64,000 bases of DNA from Microbacteriaceae bacterium (GCA_004297935.1 SCRE01000020.1:62001-126000); one strand, 5' to 3'. Numbered from the stretch's first letter, positions 25,660 through 34,037 are shown. Numbers and translations: made by a program. The notes: a model not told the origin generated them from the letters alone.

Positions 25660-25738
25660 TCGGGTGCTGTCGCAAGCGTGCGATGTCGCGGTGCGCGTTC
25701 AGGCTAGATTTCATGAGAGTCGCATCGAAGGAGTCACG

Positions 25739-27361
25739 ATGAGCAGTCACGCAGCGCTGGCCATGAGCGCCCCGTCCGCGCAGGGGGTGGATGCCGACGG
25801 CATCCTGCGCTTTCTGGATGCTCTCGAGGACTCGCCGACGCAGGATCCGCACAGCCTGATGGTTCTGCGGCACGGCCACGTGATCGCGCAAGGCTGGTGG
25901 GCGCCGTACGCCGCCCAACGCCGGCACCTGCTCTATTCGCTCAGCAAGAGCTTCACCTCCGCCGCAGCGGGGATCGCGATAGCGGAAGGTCTGCTGCAGC
26001 TCGACGAACCGGCCATCTCGTATTTTCCCGAGTTCGACACCGACGTGACGGATGCCCGCAGCCGGTCGATCCTGGTGCGTCACCTGGCATCGATGGCGAC
26101 CGGTCACACCTTCGACACGCTCGAGCAGGCGCAGCGGGCCGATCCGGTCAACCTGGTACGTGGCTTTCTGATGCTCCCTCCGGAGCGCGACCCCGGCACC
26201 TTCTTCGCCTACAACCAGCCGGCCACCTACACGCTGGCGGCAATCATCCAGAAGCGGAGCGGCCTCTCGCTCGTGGATTACCTGCGCCCGCGCCTGCTCG
26301 ACCCGCTCGGCATCGGACCGGTCGGCTGGCAGCAGTTTCCGGCCGGCCAGAATCTCGGCTTCAGCGGGCTGTTCGCCACAACGGATGCGATCGCTCGCCT
26401 CGGTCAGCTGTATCTGCAACGCGGGAGTTGGCACGGCACGCAATTGCTGCCGGCGGCGTGGGTCGAGCAAGCCAGCAGCCGACAGGTCGCCACGACCGTG
26501 CCGTTCCCCGATGACCCGTCTGCCGGATTCGACTGGCGGCAGGGCTATGGATTCCAGTTCTGGATGTCACGACACGGCTACCGCGGTGACGGCGCGTTCG
26601 GCCAGTTCTGCCTGATCCTTCCCGAGCAGGATGCCGTGGTCGCCATCACCAGCCAGACGAACGACATGCAGGAGACACTGGACGCCGCGTGGAGCGAACT
26701 GCTCCCCGCGCTCTCGGGTGCCGGGACACCGTCGGTCGAGGCCGACGGCCGGCTGCGCGCACGTCTCGAGACGTTGCGACTTCCGCTGCCGGCCGAGGCT
26801 GCGCGGTCGCTCGACCCCGGCAGTCGACCTTTGAGACGGCCGCGGGCGGCCTCCTCAGGAACCGTAGCGAGCGCCAGTGGACTCGATGGTCGACCAACGA
26901 ACGCCAACGAACTCGGTGGTCGAGTAGCGAGCGCCAGCGAGCGTATCGAGACCCCCTCCGCCGACCCCTCGCTCACGCCCGCATGGCACAACGCCTCGTT
27001 CGCTCCTCAGGGCGGAACTTGTGCAGAACAGCTGTCGCTGCACGCGGTGCGTGTCACGCGCGAGTCGACGACCTGGCTGCTCACGCTCGTCGACGAATCC
27101 GGCGAGCTCACGGCGGTGCTTGAGCCGGATCGGTGGGCCGTGGCGGATGCCCCGACCGATCTCGTGCCGATCGCCGTAGCGGGCGGCTGGTTGAACTCGC
27201 AGACCCTTCACGTCGATGTCGCCTTCATCGAGACGCCGCATCGCCTGCAGCTCACCGGCGACCTCAGCTCGCACGAGTTCACGGCACACTGGATCACCGC
27301 TCCGCTCGACCTGGAGTCGGCGCCCCTCGACGACTTGCAGACACCGCTGCCGGTCGGCTAG
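25739..27361 (+). CDS. Serine hydrolase (class C beta-lactamase/EstB fold) carrying an in-frame repeat insertion
   Basis: A 540-residue protein of the beta-lactamase-like serine hydrolase family. It has SLSKSF (the Ser-x-x-Lys nucleophile motif, residues about 70-75), YNQPATY (the Tyr-x-Asn motif), and RGDGAFGQFCLILP near the third motif, followed by a separate C-terminal beta domain (residues about 420-540). There is no clear signal peptide. The ATG at 25739 has GAAGGAG upstream. Between the two domains (about residues 365-410) the protein reads RPRAASSGTVASAS, then GGRVASASERIET. This is the direct translation of genome-wide dispersed repeats at 26833-26953, so a spacer has been lengthened by repeat DNA without breaking the frame. 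Substrate unknown; esterase or D-amino-acid peptidase are usual roles. Confidence 0.87.
   Translation: MSSHAALAMSAPSAQGVDADGILRFLDALEDSPTQDPHSLMVLRHGHVIAQGWWAPYAAQRRHLLYSLSKSFTSAAAGIAIAEGLLQLDEPAISYFPEFDTDVTDARSRSILVRHLASMATGHTFDTLEQAQRADPVNLVRGFLMLPPERDPGTFFAYNQPATYTLAAIIQKRSGLSLVDYLRPRLLDPLGIGPVGWQQFPAGQNLGFSGLFATTDAIARLGQLYLQRGSWHGTQLLPAAWVEQASSRQVATTVPFPDDPSAGFDWRQGYGFQFWMSRHGYRGDGAFGQFCLILPEQDAVVAITSQTNDMQETLDAAWSELLPALSGAGTPSVEADGRLRARLETLRLPLPAEAARSLDPGSRPLRRPRAASSGTVASASGLDGRPTNANELGGRVASASERIETPSADPSLTPAWHNASFAPQGGTCAEQLSLHAVRVTRESTTWLLTLVDESGELTAVLEPDRWAVADAPTDLVPIAVAGGWLNSQTLHVDVAFIETPHRLQLTGDLSSHEFTAHWITAPLDLESAPLDDLQTPLPVG
26833..26953 (+). repeat. Dispersed repeat cluster inside the serine hydrolase gene
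   Basis: A full-length unit lies at 26918-26953 (begins GGTCGAGTAGCGAGCGC, ends GCGTATCGAGACC). Degenerate partial units occupy 26860-26917. At 26833-26859 is a separate 27-bp block (GAGACGGCC, then GGGCGGCCTCCTCAGG) that matches 54747-54773 in 26 of 27 positions. The whole cluster is read through as coding sequence. Confidence 0.85.
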
Positions 27362-27391
27362 CGGCCAGCCGATGAAGCGCGCTGGGCCGCG

Positions 27392-27865
27392 TCAGCGTCG
27401 CACGGGCGGACGACCGATCCACCGCGGCGTCGCCTGGCGGTACGAGTCGTATGCGCGCGTGAACCGCTTGCTCAACGCCTGTTCCTCTGCGGGTATCTGC
27501 GTTCGATCCATGACCACGATGAACCCGACTGCGACGGAGAGCGCCGCAACCGATCGTCGCAGCGCCGCATGGGCGACGAGTATGCCGGCGAGCGCGAGGT
27601 ACACAGGGTTACGTGAGAATCGGAACGGACCATCGGTCACCAGAACCGTCGACCGCTCCGGATGCGTGGGGCTGATTTCCGTTCCGGCTCGCGCAAGCGC
27701 CGCCACCGACGAAATCGCGACTAGGCCAGAAGCAGCGGTAAGCACACCGAATGTGGTTCGCGAAGCAGCTGTGGGCAGTCGATGTCGCGTCAGCATCCGC
27801 TGAAGGACCAGTGCGGCCGCGAACCAGACTGGGGGCGGAACGGGACGTCGTCGTGCTGTTGCCAT
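27392..27865 (-). CDS. Isoprenylcysteine carboxyl methyltransferase-like membrane protein
   Basis: A 157-residue membrane protein with about four hydrophobic segments and the ICMT/PEMT-type signature: GPFRFSRNPVYLALAG, then EEQALSKRFTRAYDSYRQAT and PRW. Members of this family methylate isoprenyl-cysteines, phospholipids or unknown lipids with SAM at the membrane; in bacteria the substrate is usually unknown. The ATG at 27863-27865 is used; the ribosome site is poor. It converges with the serine hydrolase (30 bases between stops). Its upstream side, which it shares with the divergent MoxR gene, is filled with dispersed repeats, so its promoter must lie in or beside them. Confidence 0.8.
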   Translation of the reverse strand: MATARRRPVPPPVWFAAALVLQRMLTRHRLPTAASRTTFGVLTAASGLVAISSVAALARAGTEISPTHPERSTVLVTDGPFRFSRNPVYLALAGILVAHAALRRSVAALSVAVGFIVVMDRTQIPAEEQALSKRFTRAYDSYRQATPRWIGRPPVRR

Positions 27866-27900
27866 GTGCCCAGGCTACGCCGCGGCAGTATAAAGGTACT

Positions 27901-28175
27901 GCTGGTCGAGTACGGGTATCGGGACCTGCCCGCGTGGTCCCGATACGCTCGCTGGCGCTCGCTACTCGACCAGCGGGGTACCGGTGGTCGAGTAGCGCCG
28001 CGAGGTACCGGTGGTCGAGTAGCGCCGCGAGGTACCGGTGGTCGAGTAGCGCCGCGAGGAACGAGCGCCGCGTATCGAGACCCGACTCTGTACGGCGCAG
28101 GCCCTTGGTCTCGATACGCGGCGCTCGCTACTCGACCAGCGAAGGATACGCTCGCGGACTACTCGACCAGCGGAG
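27901..28175. repeat. Intergenic cluster of dispersed GGTCGAGTAG repeats
   Basis: At least six full or partial units in both orientations fill most of the 335-base gap between the methyltransferase and MoxR genes. Forward units carry GGTCGAGTAGCG, reverse units carry CGCTCGCTACTCGACC, and several are bounded by CGTATCGAGACC or its complement. Facing copies (28035-28082 against 28107-28138) could form a long stem. No gene is present in the gap. Confidence 0.85.
27977..28057 (+). repeat. Three perfect 27-bp tandem repeats
   Basis: The unit begins GGTACCGGTGGTCGAGTAG and ends CGCCGCGA; three identical copies lie end to end at 27977-28003, 28004-28030 and 28031-28057. Perfect identity indicates recent duplication. 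They lie about 145 bases upstream of the MoxR start. Confidence 0.9.
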
Positions 28176-28200
28176 ACCGGATCGGCGTAGCGTTGTACTG

Positions 28201-29586
28201 GTGAACCGCCCCGTACTGAAAACCCTTGGTGAGCTTCGAGCGTCCGGGCATGTGCAGAAGAGCCTGCGCGCCGAGATCCGTGACAACCTGCTGTCCGCGC
28301 TCCGCGACGGCAAGGATCCCTGGCCCGGCCTGCACGGATTCGACTCCACCGTCATTCCGCAACTCGAGCGCGCCTTGATCGCCGGACACGACATCGTGTT
28401 GCTGGGCGAACGGGGACAGGGCAAGACGCGTCTGCTGCGCACGCTAGCCGGTCTGTTGGACGAATGGACCCCGGTGATCGACGGCTCCGAGCTCGGTGAG
28501 CACCCGTACGAGCCGATCACGGCGGTGAGCCGCCGCCGTGCGGCCGAACTCGGCGACGATCTGCCGGTGGCCTGGCGGCACCGCGACGAGAGGTACGCCG
28601 AGAAACTCGCCACCCCCGACACCAGCGTCGCGGACCTGATCGGCGACGTCGACCCGATGAAGGTCGCCGAGGGGCGCAGCCTGGGCGACCCGGAGACGAT
28701 CCACTTCGGCCTCATCCCACGCAGCCATCGGGGCATCGTGGCCATCAATGAGCTTCCGGATCTCGCAGAACGCATCCAGGTCGCCATGCTGAACGTGATG
28801 GAGGAGCGCGATATCCAGATCCGCGGTTACGTGCTGCGGCTCCCGCTCGACGTGCTCGTCGTGGCCAGCGCCAACCCCGAGGACTACACCAACCGCGGCC
28901 GGATCATCACACCGCTCAAGGACCGTTTCGGCGCCGAGATCCGCACGCACTACCCGACCGAGCTGGAAGACGAGATCGCGATCATCCGTCAGGAGGCCGC
29001 GCTGGCCGCAGACGTGCCCGACTACCTCGTCGAGATCCTGGCCCGGTTCACCCGCGCCCTGCGCGAGTCGAGCGCCGTCGACCAGCGCAGCGGTGTGAGC
29101 GCACGATTCGCGATCGCCGGCGCCGAGACGATCGCTGCTGCAGCTCTGCACCGAGCGACACGCCAGGGCGAGGACGAAGCCGTTGCCCGACCGGTCGACC
29201 TCGAGTCGGCCGTCGACGTGCTCGGCGGCAAGATCGAATTCGAGTCCAGCGAGGAGGGCCGCGAGAACGAAATCCTCGATCACCTGCTCCGCACCGCCAC
29301 GGCCGAGGCGGTCAGGTCGCACTTCCGGGGCGTCGACTTCGGCGTTCTGGTCGACGCTCTCGACGGCGGGGTCATGGTGACGACGGGCGAGCAGGTCACG
29401 GCGCGCGACTTCCTCGCCGGCCTGCCGGTGCTGGGCGAGTCGGAGCTCTACGACGAGATCTGCGACCGCCTCGGCGCCACCACCGACGGTCAGCAGGCCG
29501 GTGCGATCGAGCTTGCGCTGGAGGGCCTCTACCTCGCGCGCAAGATCAGCAAGGAGACAGGAGGGGGCGAGACGATCTATGGCTAG
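28201..29586 (+). CDS. MoxR-type AAA+ ATPase (Mg-chelatase subunit I-like)
   Basis: A 461-residue AAA+ protein. Walker A is LLGERGQGKTRLL, Walker B is GIVAINELPDLAERIQ, and the sensor region reads VLVVASANPEDYTNRGRII, followed by PLKDRFGAEIRTHYP, all typical of the MoxR/ChlI branch. These ATPases act as chaperones on a partner VWA protein and its client complexes. The GTG at 28201 has only a weak ribosome site. The stop overlaps the VWA gene by eight bases, giving the classic MoxR-VWA pair conserved in actinobacteria. The client is unknown and no metal-chelatase subunit H is nearby, so a true magnesium chelatase is unlikely. Confidence 0.9.
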   Translation: MNRPVLKTLGELRASGHVQKSLRAEIRDNLLSALRDGKDPWPGLHGFDSTVIPQLERALIAGHDIVLLGERGQGKTRLLRTLAGLLDEWTPVIDGSELGEHPYEPITAVSRRRAAELGDDLPVAWRHRDERYAEKLATPDTSVADLIGDVDPMKVAEGRSLGDPETIHFGLIPRSHRGIVAINELPDLAERIQVAMLNVMEERDIQIRGYVLRLPLDVLVVASANPEDYTNRGRIITPLKDRFGAEIRTHYPTELEDEIAIIRQEAALAADVPDYLVEILARFTRALRESSAVDQRSGVSARFAIAGAETIAAAALHRATRQGEDEAVARPVDLESAVDVLGGKIEFESSEEGRENEILDHLLRTATAEAVRSHFRGVDFGVLVDALDGGVMVTTGEQVTARDFLAGLPVLGESELYDEICDRLGATTDGQQAGAIELALEGLYLARKISKETGGGETIYG

Positions 29587-31624
29587 AGCCAATCGCCGGC
29601 GCAGCCGCGACGCCCGCTACGGCAGGTACGACGGAGGACCGGATCCGCTCGCACCGCCCGTCGACCTGTCCGAGGCGCTCGACGCGATCGGCGAGGACGT
29701 GATGGCGGGCTACGCTCCCGAGCGTGCGATGCGCGAGTTCCTGCGTCGCGGCGGCAAACACAACGCCGGGCTCGACGAGCTCGCGCGCCGGGTTGCAGAG
29801 CGCCGTCGGCAGCTGACACAGAAGCACAACCTCGACGGCACACTGCAGCAGATCAAGGAGCTGCTGGATCATGCGGTGCTAGAGGAACGCAAGCAGCTCG
29901 CCCGCGACGTCGAAATGGACGACAACGACCGAACGCTGGCCGAGCTTCAGCTCGACAACCTCCCCCGATCGGCGGCTGCTGCCGTCAGCGAGTTGAGCAG
30001 CTATGACTGGCGCAGTCGCTCGGCGCGGGAGGACTACGAGAAGATCAAAGACCTCTTGGGTCGAGAGCTGCTCGACCAGCGCTTCGCCGGTATGAAGAAC
30101 GCACTGGAGAACGCCACAGACGAGGACAGGGCTGCGATCACCGACATGTTGAACGACCTCAACCGGCTGCTCGACGCTCACCGGCGCGGCGAAGACAGCC
30201 AAGAGCAGTTCGATGAATTCATGAAAAAGCATGGCGAGTACTTCCCGGAGCAGCCGCGCAACATCGACGAGCTCCTCGACGCGCTGGCTCGACGCGCCGC
30301 CGCAGCTCAGCGGATGCGCAACTCGATGACGCAGGAGCAGCGGGACGAACTCGACGCGCTCGCCCTGCAGGCGTTCGGTTCGCCCGAACTGATGCAGTCG
30401 CTCGGCAGGCTCGACGACAATCTCAGGTCGCTGCGTCCCGGAGAGGACTGGGGCGGTTCCGAGCGGATGTCCGGCGACGAGGGTCTCGGACTCGGCGACG
30501 GCACCGGCGTCTTCCAAGACATCGCGGACCTCGATGAGCTCACCGAGCAACTCTCCCAGTCCTATGACGGTTCCCGACTGGACGACATCGACCTGAACAA
30601 GCTGGCCCGCCAGCTCGGCGATGAGGCAGGCGTCGACGCGCGCACCCTCCGGGAGCTGGAGAAGGCGCTGCGCAATTCCGGCACGATGAAGCGTGGGACA
30701 GACGGGCAACTGAGGCTGACACCCAAGGCGATGCGTGCTCTCGGCAAGACGCTGTTGCGCGACGTGGCCGAGCTGTCCTCGGGCCGCCAGGGCAACCGCG
30801 ATCTGCGACAGGCCGGTGCCGCAGGCGAACAGTCCGGAGCCACCCGCGAGTGGGCGTTCGGCGACACGGAACCGTGGGACGTGACGCGCACGATCACCAA
30901 CGCCATCACGCGCACGGCGAGCGAGGGCGGCGCGATGGGATCGGGCGCGGGCATCCGGATCGAGATCGGTGATGTCGAAGTCCAGGAGACGGAGGCGCGC
31001 ACCCAGGCGTGCGTTGCCCTGCTGGTCGATACCTCGTTCTCGATGGCGATGGATGGGCGCTGGGTTCCGATGAAGCGCACGGCACTGGCACTGCACACGC
31101 TGATCACGAGCCGCTTCCGTGGCGACGACCTGCAGTTGATCGGCTTCCGTCGACATGCCGAGGTCATGGAGATCGAACAACTGATCGGGCTCGACGCGAT
31201 GTGGGACAAGGGCACGAACCTGCACCATGCCCTGCTGTTGGCGAACCGTCACTTCCGCAAGCATCCGAACGCGCAGCCGGTGTTGCTCATCGTCACCGAC
31301 GGTGAGCCGACATCGCACCTCGAACCGGACGGCGAGGTCTACTTCAACTACCCGCCCGACCCGCTGACAGTGGCGTATTCGGTGCGCGAGCTCGACAATT
31401 CGAGACGGCTGGGGGCGCACACGACGTTCTTCCGGCTCGGAGCGGATCCCGGGCTGGCGCGGTTCATCGACTCGATGGCGCAACGAGTAGGAGGCACGGT
31501 CGTGGCGCCGGAGCTCGACGACCTCGGCGCCGCCGTGGTGAGTTCTTATCTCGGCTCACGCCGGGCGGATGGTGCGTCAAGGGACAGTTTCGACGGCTTC
31601 TTCGGCCGCGGTTGGAACCAATGA
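29579..31624 (+). CDS. VWA-domain protein, partner of the MoxR ATPase
   Basis: A 681-residue protein. The N-terminal 450 residues are charged and helical (many Glu, Arg and Asp; for example QRFAGMKNALENATDEDRA), probably the surface that meets the ATPase. The C-terminal 200 residues form a von Willebrand A domain with a full MIDAS site: LLVDTSFSMAMDG (Asp-x-Ser-x-Ser), the Thr of DKGTNLHHALLLA, and IVTDGEPTSH (Asp). The ATG at 29579 follows AGGAGGGG by about ten bases and overlaps moxR by eight. No signal peptide or membrane anchor is seen, so it is cytoplasmic. Function follows from the pair: metal- or ATP-dependent maturation of an unknown complex. Confidence 0.88.
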   Translation: MARANRRRSRDARYGRYDGGPDPLAPPVDLSEALDAIGEDVMAGYAPERAMREFLRRGGKHNAGLDELARRVAERRRQLTQKHNLDGTLQQIKELLDHAVLEERKQLARDVEMDDNDRTLAELQLDNLPRSAAAAVSELSSYDWRSRSAREDYEKIKDLLGRELLDQRFAGMKNALENATDEDRAAITDMLNDLNRLLDAHRRGEDSQEQFDEFMKKHGEYFPEQPRNIDELLDALARRAAAAQRMRNSMTQEQRDELDALALQAFGSPELMQSLGRLDDNLRSLRPGEDWGGSERMSGDEGLGLGDGTGVFQDIADLDELTEQLSQSYDGSRLDDIDLNKLARQLGDEAGVDARTLRELEKALRNSGTMKRGTDGQLRLTPKAMRALGKTLLRDVAELSSGRQGNRDLRQAGAAGEQSGATREWAFGDTEPWDVTRTITNAITRTASEGGAMGSGAGIRIEIGDVEVQETEARTQACVALLVDTSFSMAMDGRWVPMKRTALALHTLITSRFRGDDLQLIGFRRHAEVMEIEQLIGLDAMWDKGTNLHHALLLANRHFRKHPNAQPVLLIVTDGEPTSHLEPDGEVYFNYPPDPLTVAYSVRELDNSRRLGAHTTFFRLGADPGLARFIDSMAQRVGGTVVAPELDDLGAAVVSSYLGSRRADGASRDSFDGFFGRGWNQ

Positions 31625-31690
31625 CGCCGGTGGCCAGGGGAATCGCCGGCGACCTCCGGGCATCCCTCGACCGCCTCTGGGGTACTCTCT

Positions 31691-31728
31691 CGATTGCAAT
31701 CCTGTCCTCCGATTGCAATCCTGTCCTC
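31691..31728 (+). promoter_or_regulatory. Duplicated GATTGCAATC palindrome before the AlkZ-like gene
   Basis: The 19-bp unit CGATTGCAATCCTGTCCTC occurs twice in perfect tandem (31691-31709 and 31710-31728). Each contains the perfect 10-bp palindrome GATTGCAATC. The copies lie 14-51 bases before the ATG at 31742, as expected for an operator pair or a recent duplication of one. Confidence 0.5.
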
Positions 31729-31741
31729 GCGGACGCGACGG

Positions 31742-32923
31742 ATGGCCACCCCAAGCACGGGAGCAGCGTTGACGTACTCCTGGGATGAGCTTGCAGCGCT
31801 CAGCCTGGCACGGCAGTTCCCACCCGTTGCCGGAACCGGCCCGGCCGCCGTCGCGGAGATGGTGAGGCGGATCGGCCCGATTCAGGCGCAGGCGGCGCGC
31901 GCGCCCTTCCTCGCTATGGCGTCGCGGATGCCCGGCGTCACCGCGGAGGACATCCGCTCGGCATACGAAGAACTCCTGATCGTGCGCGGCAGCAACATTC
32001 GCGGCACCGTGCACACCTCGACGCCACAGGACCACGCGCTGCTGGAGGTGGTCTCGCGTGCCGGCCAAAGGGCGCTCTGGGCACGAACGCTCAAGCTGAA
32101 TACCACCACCCTCGAGGAGGTCTGGGACGGCCTCGAAGAATTCGCACATGAGGATTGGCGCACGCCGGAGCAGTTGTACGCATTCCTTCGCGGCTGGCTC
32201 GCGCAGCACGACCCCGCAGCCGATCCGGCCATCGACAACAATGCCGGACGCTACCTCGCCTTCACACATGGCGGGCTGATCCGTCGCCCGCTCGTCGGTG
32301 GCTGGGAGTCGCAGGGTGCACCCGGTTACCGCGCAGCATCCGCTCTGCTCGGCGACCGAGGCGGCATCCTTGCCGACACGAACAGCGCTCTCGACGCAAT
32401 CGCACGGCGATACTTGTCCGTCGCCGGTCCCGCCAGCCGCCACGATTTCGCCTGGTGGTCGGGGCTCGGGCTGCGCATCGCGGATGCGACGCTGGCTCGC
32501 CTGGAACCCGAAACAACTGCGATTGAAGGCCCGGACGGCCGGATCTACTACGACCTCGTCGATACGCCCAACCCGGCCGATAGGACTGCCCGGGTCGAGG
32601 CACCGGCCGTTCGACTGCTGCCCGAGTTCGATGCGCTCCTGTGCGCGTACGACCCCAAGGGGCGCGACCGATTCGTCAGCCCGCAACATCTTCGTCTGGT
32701 GTGGTCACGGGACAATGGTCTGCAGCCGGCACCGGTGCTCTGCGATGGTCGTCTGACCGGTTATTGGCGTCTGCCGGGAACCGGTCGCAAGCGCAGTTGC
32801 GAGGTGACCTGGTTCGCCGGAACGCGCCGACCACGCAAGTCCGAACTCGACGGGCCGATTGCGGCGCTCGAGGCGGCATACGGCGTCACGGTGACCCGCA
32901 TAACGCTCGCGCGGGAGCAGTAA
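31742..32923 (+). CDS. AlkZ-like winged-helix DNA glycosylase family protein (HTH_42)
   Basis: A 393-residue protein of the AlkZ/YcaQ family. The N-terminal helix-turn-helix leads into RRIGPIQAQAARAPFLAMA, which contains Gln-Ala-Gln in the position of the catalytic Q-x-Q/D motif. RGTVHTSTPQDHALL and the C-terminal PEFDALLCAYDPKGR are also typical. AlkZ enzymes unhook DNA interstrand crosslinks and excise alkylated purines; many homologues guard producers of genotoxins, but stand-alone members are widespread and less understood. The ATG at 31742 is used; a TTG at 31768 is a possible alternative start. It lies 117 bases after the VWA gene and behind a duplicated palindrome. No genotoxin biosynthesis genes are nearby. 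Confidence 0.82.
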   Translation: MATPSTGAALTYSWDELAALSLARQFPPVAGTGPAAVAEMVRRIGPIQAQAARAPFLAMASRMPGVTAEDIRSAYEELLIVRGSNIRGTVHTSTPQDHALLEVVSRAGQRALWARTLKLNTTTLEEVWDGLEEFAHEDWRTPEQLYAFLRGWLAQHDPAADPAIDNNAGRYLAFTHGGLIRRPLVGGWESQGAPGYRAASALLGDRGGILADTNSALDAIARRYLSVAGPASRHDFAWWSGLGLRIADATLARLEPETTAIEGPDGRIYYDLVDTPNPADRTARVEAPAVRLLPEFDALLCAYDPKGRDRFVSPQHLRLVWSRDNGLQPAPVLCDGRLTGYWRLPGTGRKRSCEVTWFAGTRRPRKSELDGPIAALEAAYGVTVTRITLAREQ

Positions 32924-33062
32924 ACGGCCCGCAAGGGTCAGCCTGCTGCATGGAGCACGTTCTCGCCTATCACGGGCGGCTGGCCGACGCCGCAAGATCG
33001 TCGAGGCTTTCGGTGCTCGCCCCTGGGTGAATCGTCGGCACACGCGTCGTCCGGTTCCGCGG

Positions 33063-33536
33063 CTATGCGGCCAGCAGCTCCTCGAGCCGCTCGTACCCTT
33101 CGCTCAAGCCGCCTTCCATCCCGCTGGCGACGATGCCGTCGCGCGCTTCAACGCTCGGGTACGTCGCGTGGCCGCGCAGCCTGGTGCGCCCGTTGCCGAG
33201 GTCCTCGAACGTGAGCGACTCGATGCTGACGATGTCGGGCACGCCCTCGAATTCGAAGGTCTGGACCGCGAACTCGTTCTCCCGCACGACGTGGAACACG
33301 CCGTTGAACGCGTACTCCTCGCCGGTCGGGGTACGGTGCACGTAGCGGTAACCGCCCTGCGAGACGAAGTCGTAGTGGTCGATCTCCATCTCGTAGCCGC
33401 GCGGGCCGAGCCACTGCTTGACGAGGTCCGGGTCCTTGTGGGCGTGGAAGACGGCGGCGACCGGAGCGTCGAACTCGCGCTCGAAGTCGACGAAGGGAAG
33501 CCCTTCTGGTGCCGTGACTGTGAGTGTGTTGGTCAT
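33063..33536 (-). CDS. AHSA1/SRPBCC-domain protein
   Basis: A 157-residue helix-grip (START-like) protein: FEREFDAPVAAVFHAHKDP, VKQWLGPRGYEM, and SEGYERLEELLA at the C terminus are the hallmarks of the AHSA1 (activator of Hsp90 ATPase-like) family. In bacteria such proteins are almost always encoded with an ArsR regulator, as here. The ATG overlaps the upstream arsR stop by four bases (ATGA), so they are coupled. It is cytoplasmic; ligand and role are unknown, commonly proposed to be binding of a hydrophobic compound. The gap of 139 bases to the AlkZ-like gene (convergent) holds nothing recognisable. Confidence 0.88.
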   Translation of the reverse strand: MTNTLTVTAPEGLPFVDFEREFDAPVAAVFHAHKDPDLVKQWLGPRGYEMEIDHYDFVSQGGYRYVHRTPTGEEYAFNGVFHVVRENEFAVQTFEFEGVPDIVSIESLTFEDLGNGRTRLRGHATYPSVEARDGIVASGMEGGLSEGYERLEELLAA

Positions 33537-34003
33537 TGTTCTGCCTTTCTCTTCTGACTTGTTGTGTTGGTTTTCGTTGGCGCTGCTTTTGGCGCTGCTA
33601 CCGGCGCTGCCGCTGGTGTCGTCGCTGCCTCGGTCGATTCGAGCAATGCATCCAAGGTGCGGAAGCGCTGCTCGTGGATCAGCCGATATCTGTCGATCCA
33701 CGCCGTCAGCGCCTCCAACTCGGCGGCGTTCAGGTGCACCGGACGACGCTGCGCGTCGCGCGTTCGCGTGACGAGTTGTGCCTGCTCGAGCACCTGGATG
33801 TGCCGGGAAATCGCCTGCTTGGTGATGGCGAACGGCTCGGCCAACTCGTTGACCGTTTGCGGCCCGCGGCTCAGTCGCGCAACGATCCGCCGGCGCACCG
33901 GGTCGGCCAGGGCCATGAAGGCCCGGTCGAGCCGATCATCGTCGGAAGGATCATCTGCTGCGACATCTAGTCCGCCCATCGCTCCGGCCACATCGTCGAT
34001 CAT
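33533..34003 (-). CDS. ArsR-family winged-helix regulator
   Basis: A 156-residue regulator. LDRAFMALADPVRRRIVARL and LAEPFAITKQAISRHIQVLE form the ArsR winged helix. No metal-binding cysteine pattern is present, as is usual for the subfamily paired with AHSA1 proteins. The C-terminal 25 residues are Ala/Pro/Thr/Lys-rich. A TTG at 34009 lies at better spacing from AAGGA than the ATG at 34003 used here, so the start could be two codons earlier. An imperfect palindrome just upstream is a likely self-operator. The gene is translationally coupled to the AHSA1 gene. Confidence 0.88.
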   Translation of the reverse strand: MIDDVAGAMGGLDVAADDPSDDDRLDRAFMALADPVRRRIVARLSRGPQTVNELAEPFAITKQAISRHIQVLEQAQLVTRTRDAQRRPVHLNAAELEALTAWIDRYRLIHEQRFRTLDALLESTEAATTPAAAPVAAPKAAPTKTNTTSQKRKAEQ

Positions 34004-34021
34004 TGTCAACTAATTCCTTTA

Positions 34022-34037
34022 TCAATCAATTGGTTGA
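34022..34037. promoter_or_regulatory. Palindromic operator candidate for the ArsR/AHSA1 pair
   Basis: TCAATCAATTGGTTGA, an imperfect 16-bp palindrome, lies about 20 bases before the arsR start in an AT-rich stretch. GTCAAC at 34005-34010 and GTTGAC at 34033-34038 add a flanking inverted repeat. Position and form suit an ArsR operator. Confidence 0.5.

Noticed and set aside
27977-28057. Possible CRISPR array
   Set aside because: The three 27-bp repeats are directly adjacent with no spacers, and no cas genes are in the window.
28201-31624. True magnesium chelatase for chlorophyll or cobalamin
   Set aside because: The ATPase/VWA architecture resembles ChlI/ChlD, but no subunit H, CobN or tetrapyrrole ring-closing genes are adjacent, and actinobacterial MoxR-VWA pairs commonly occur without them.
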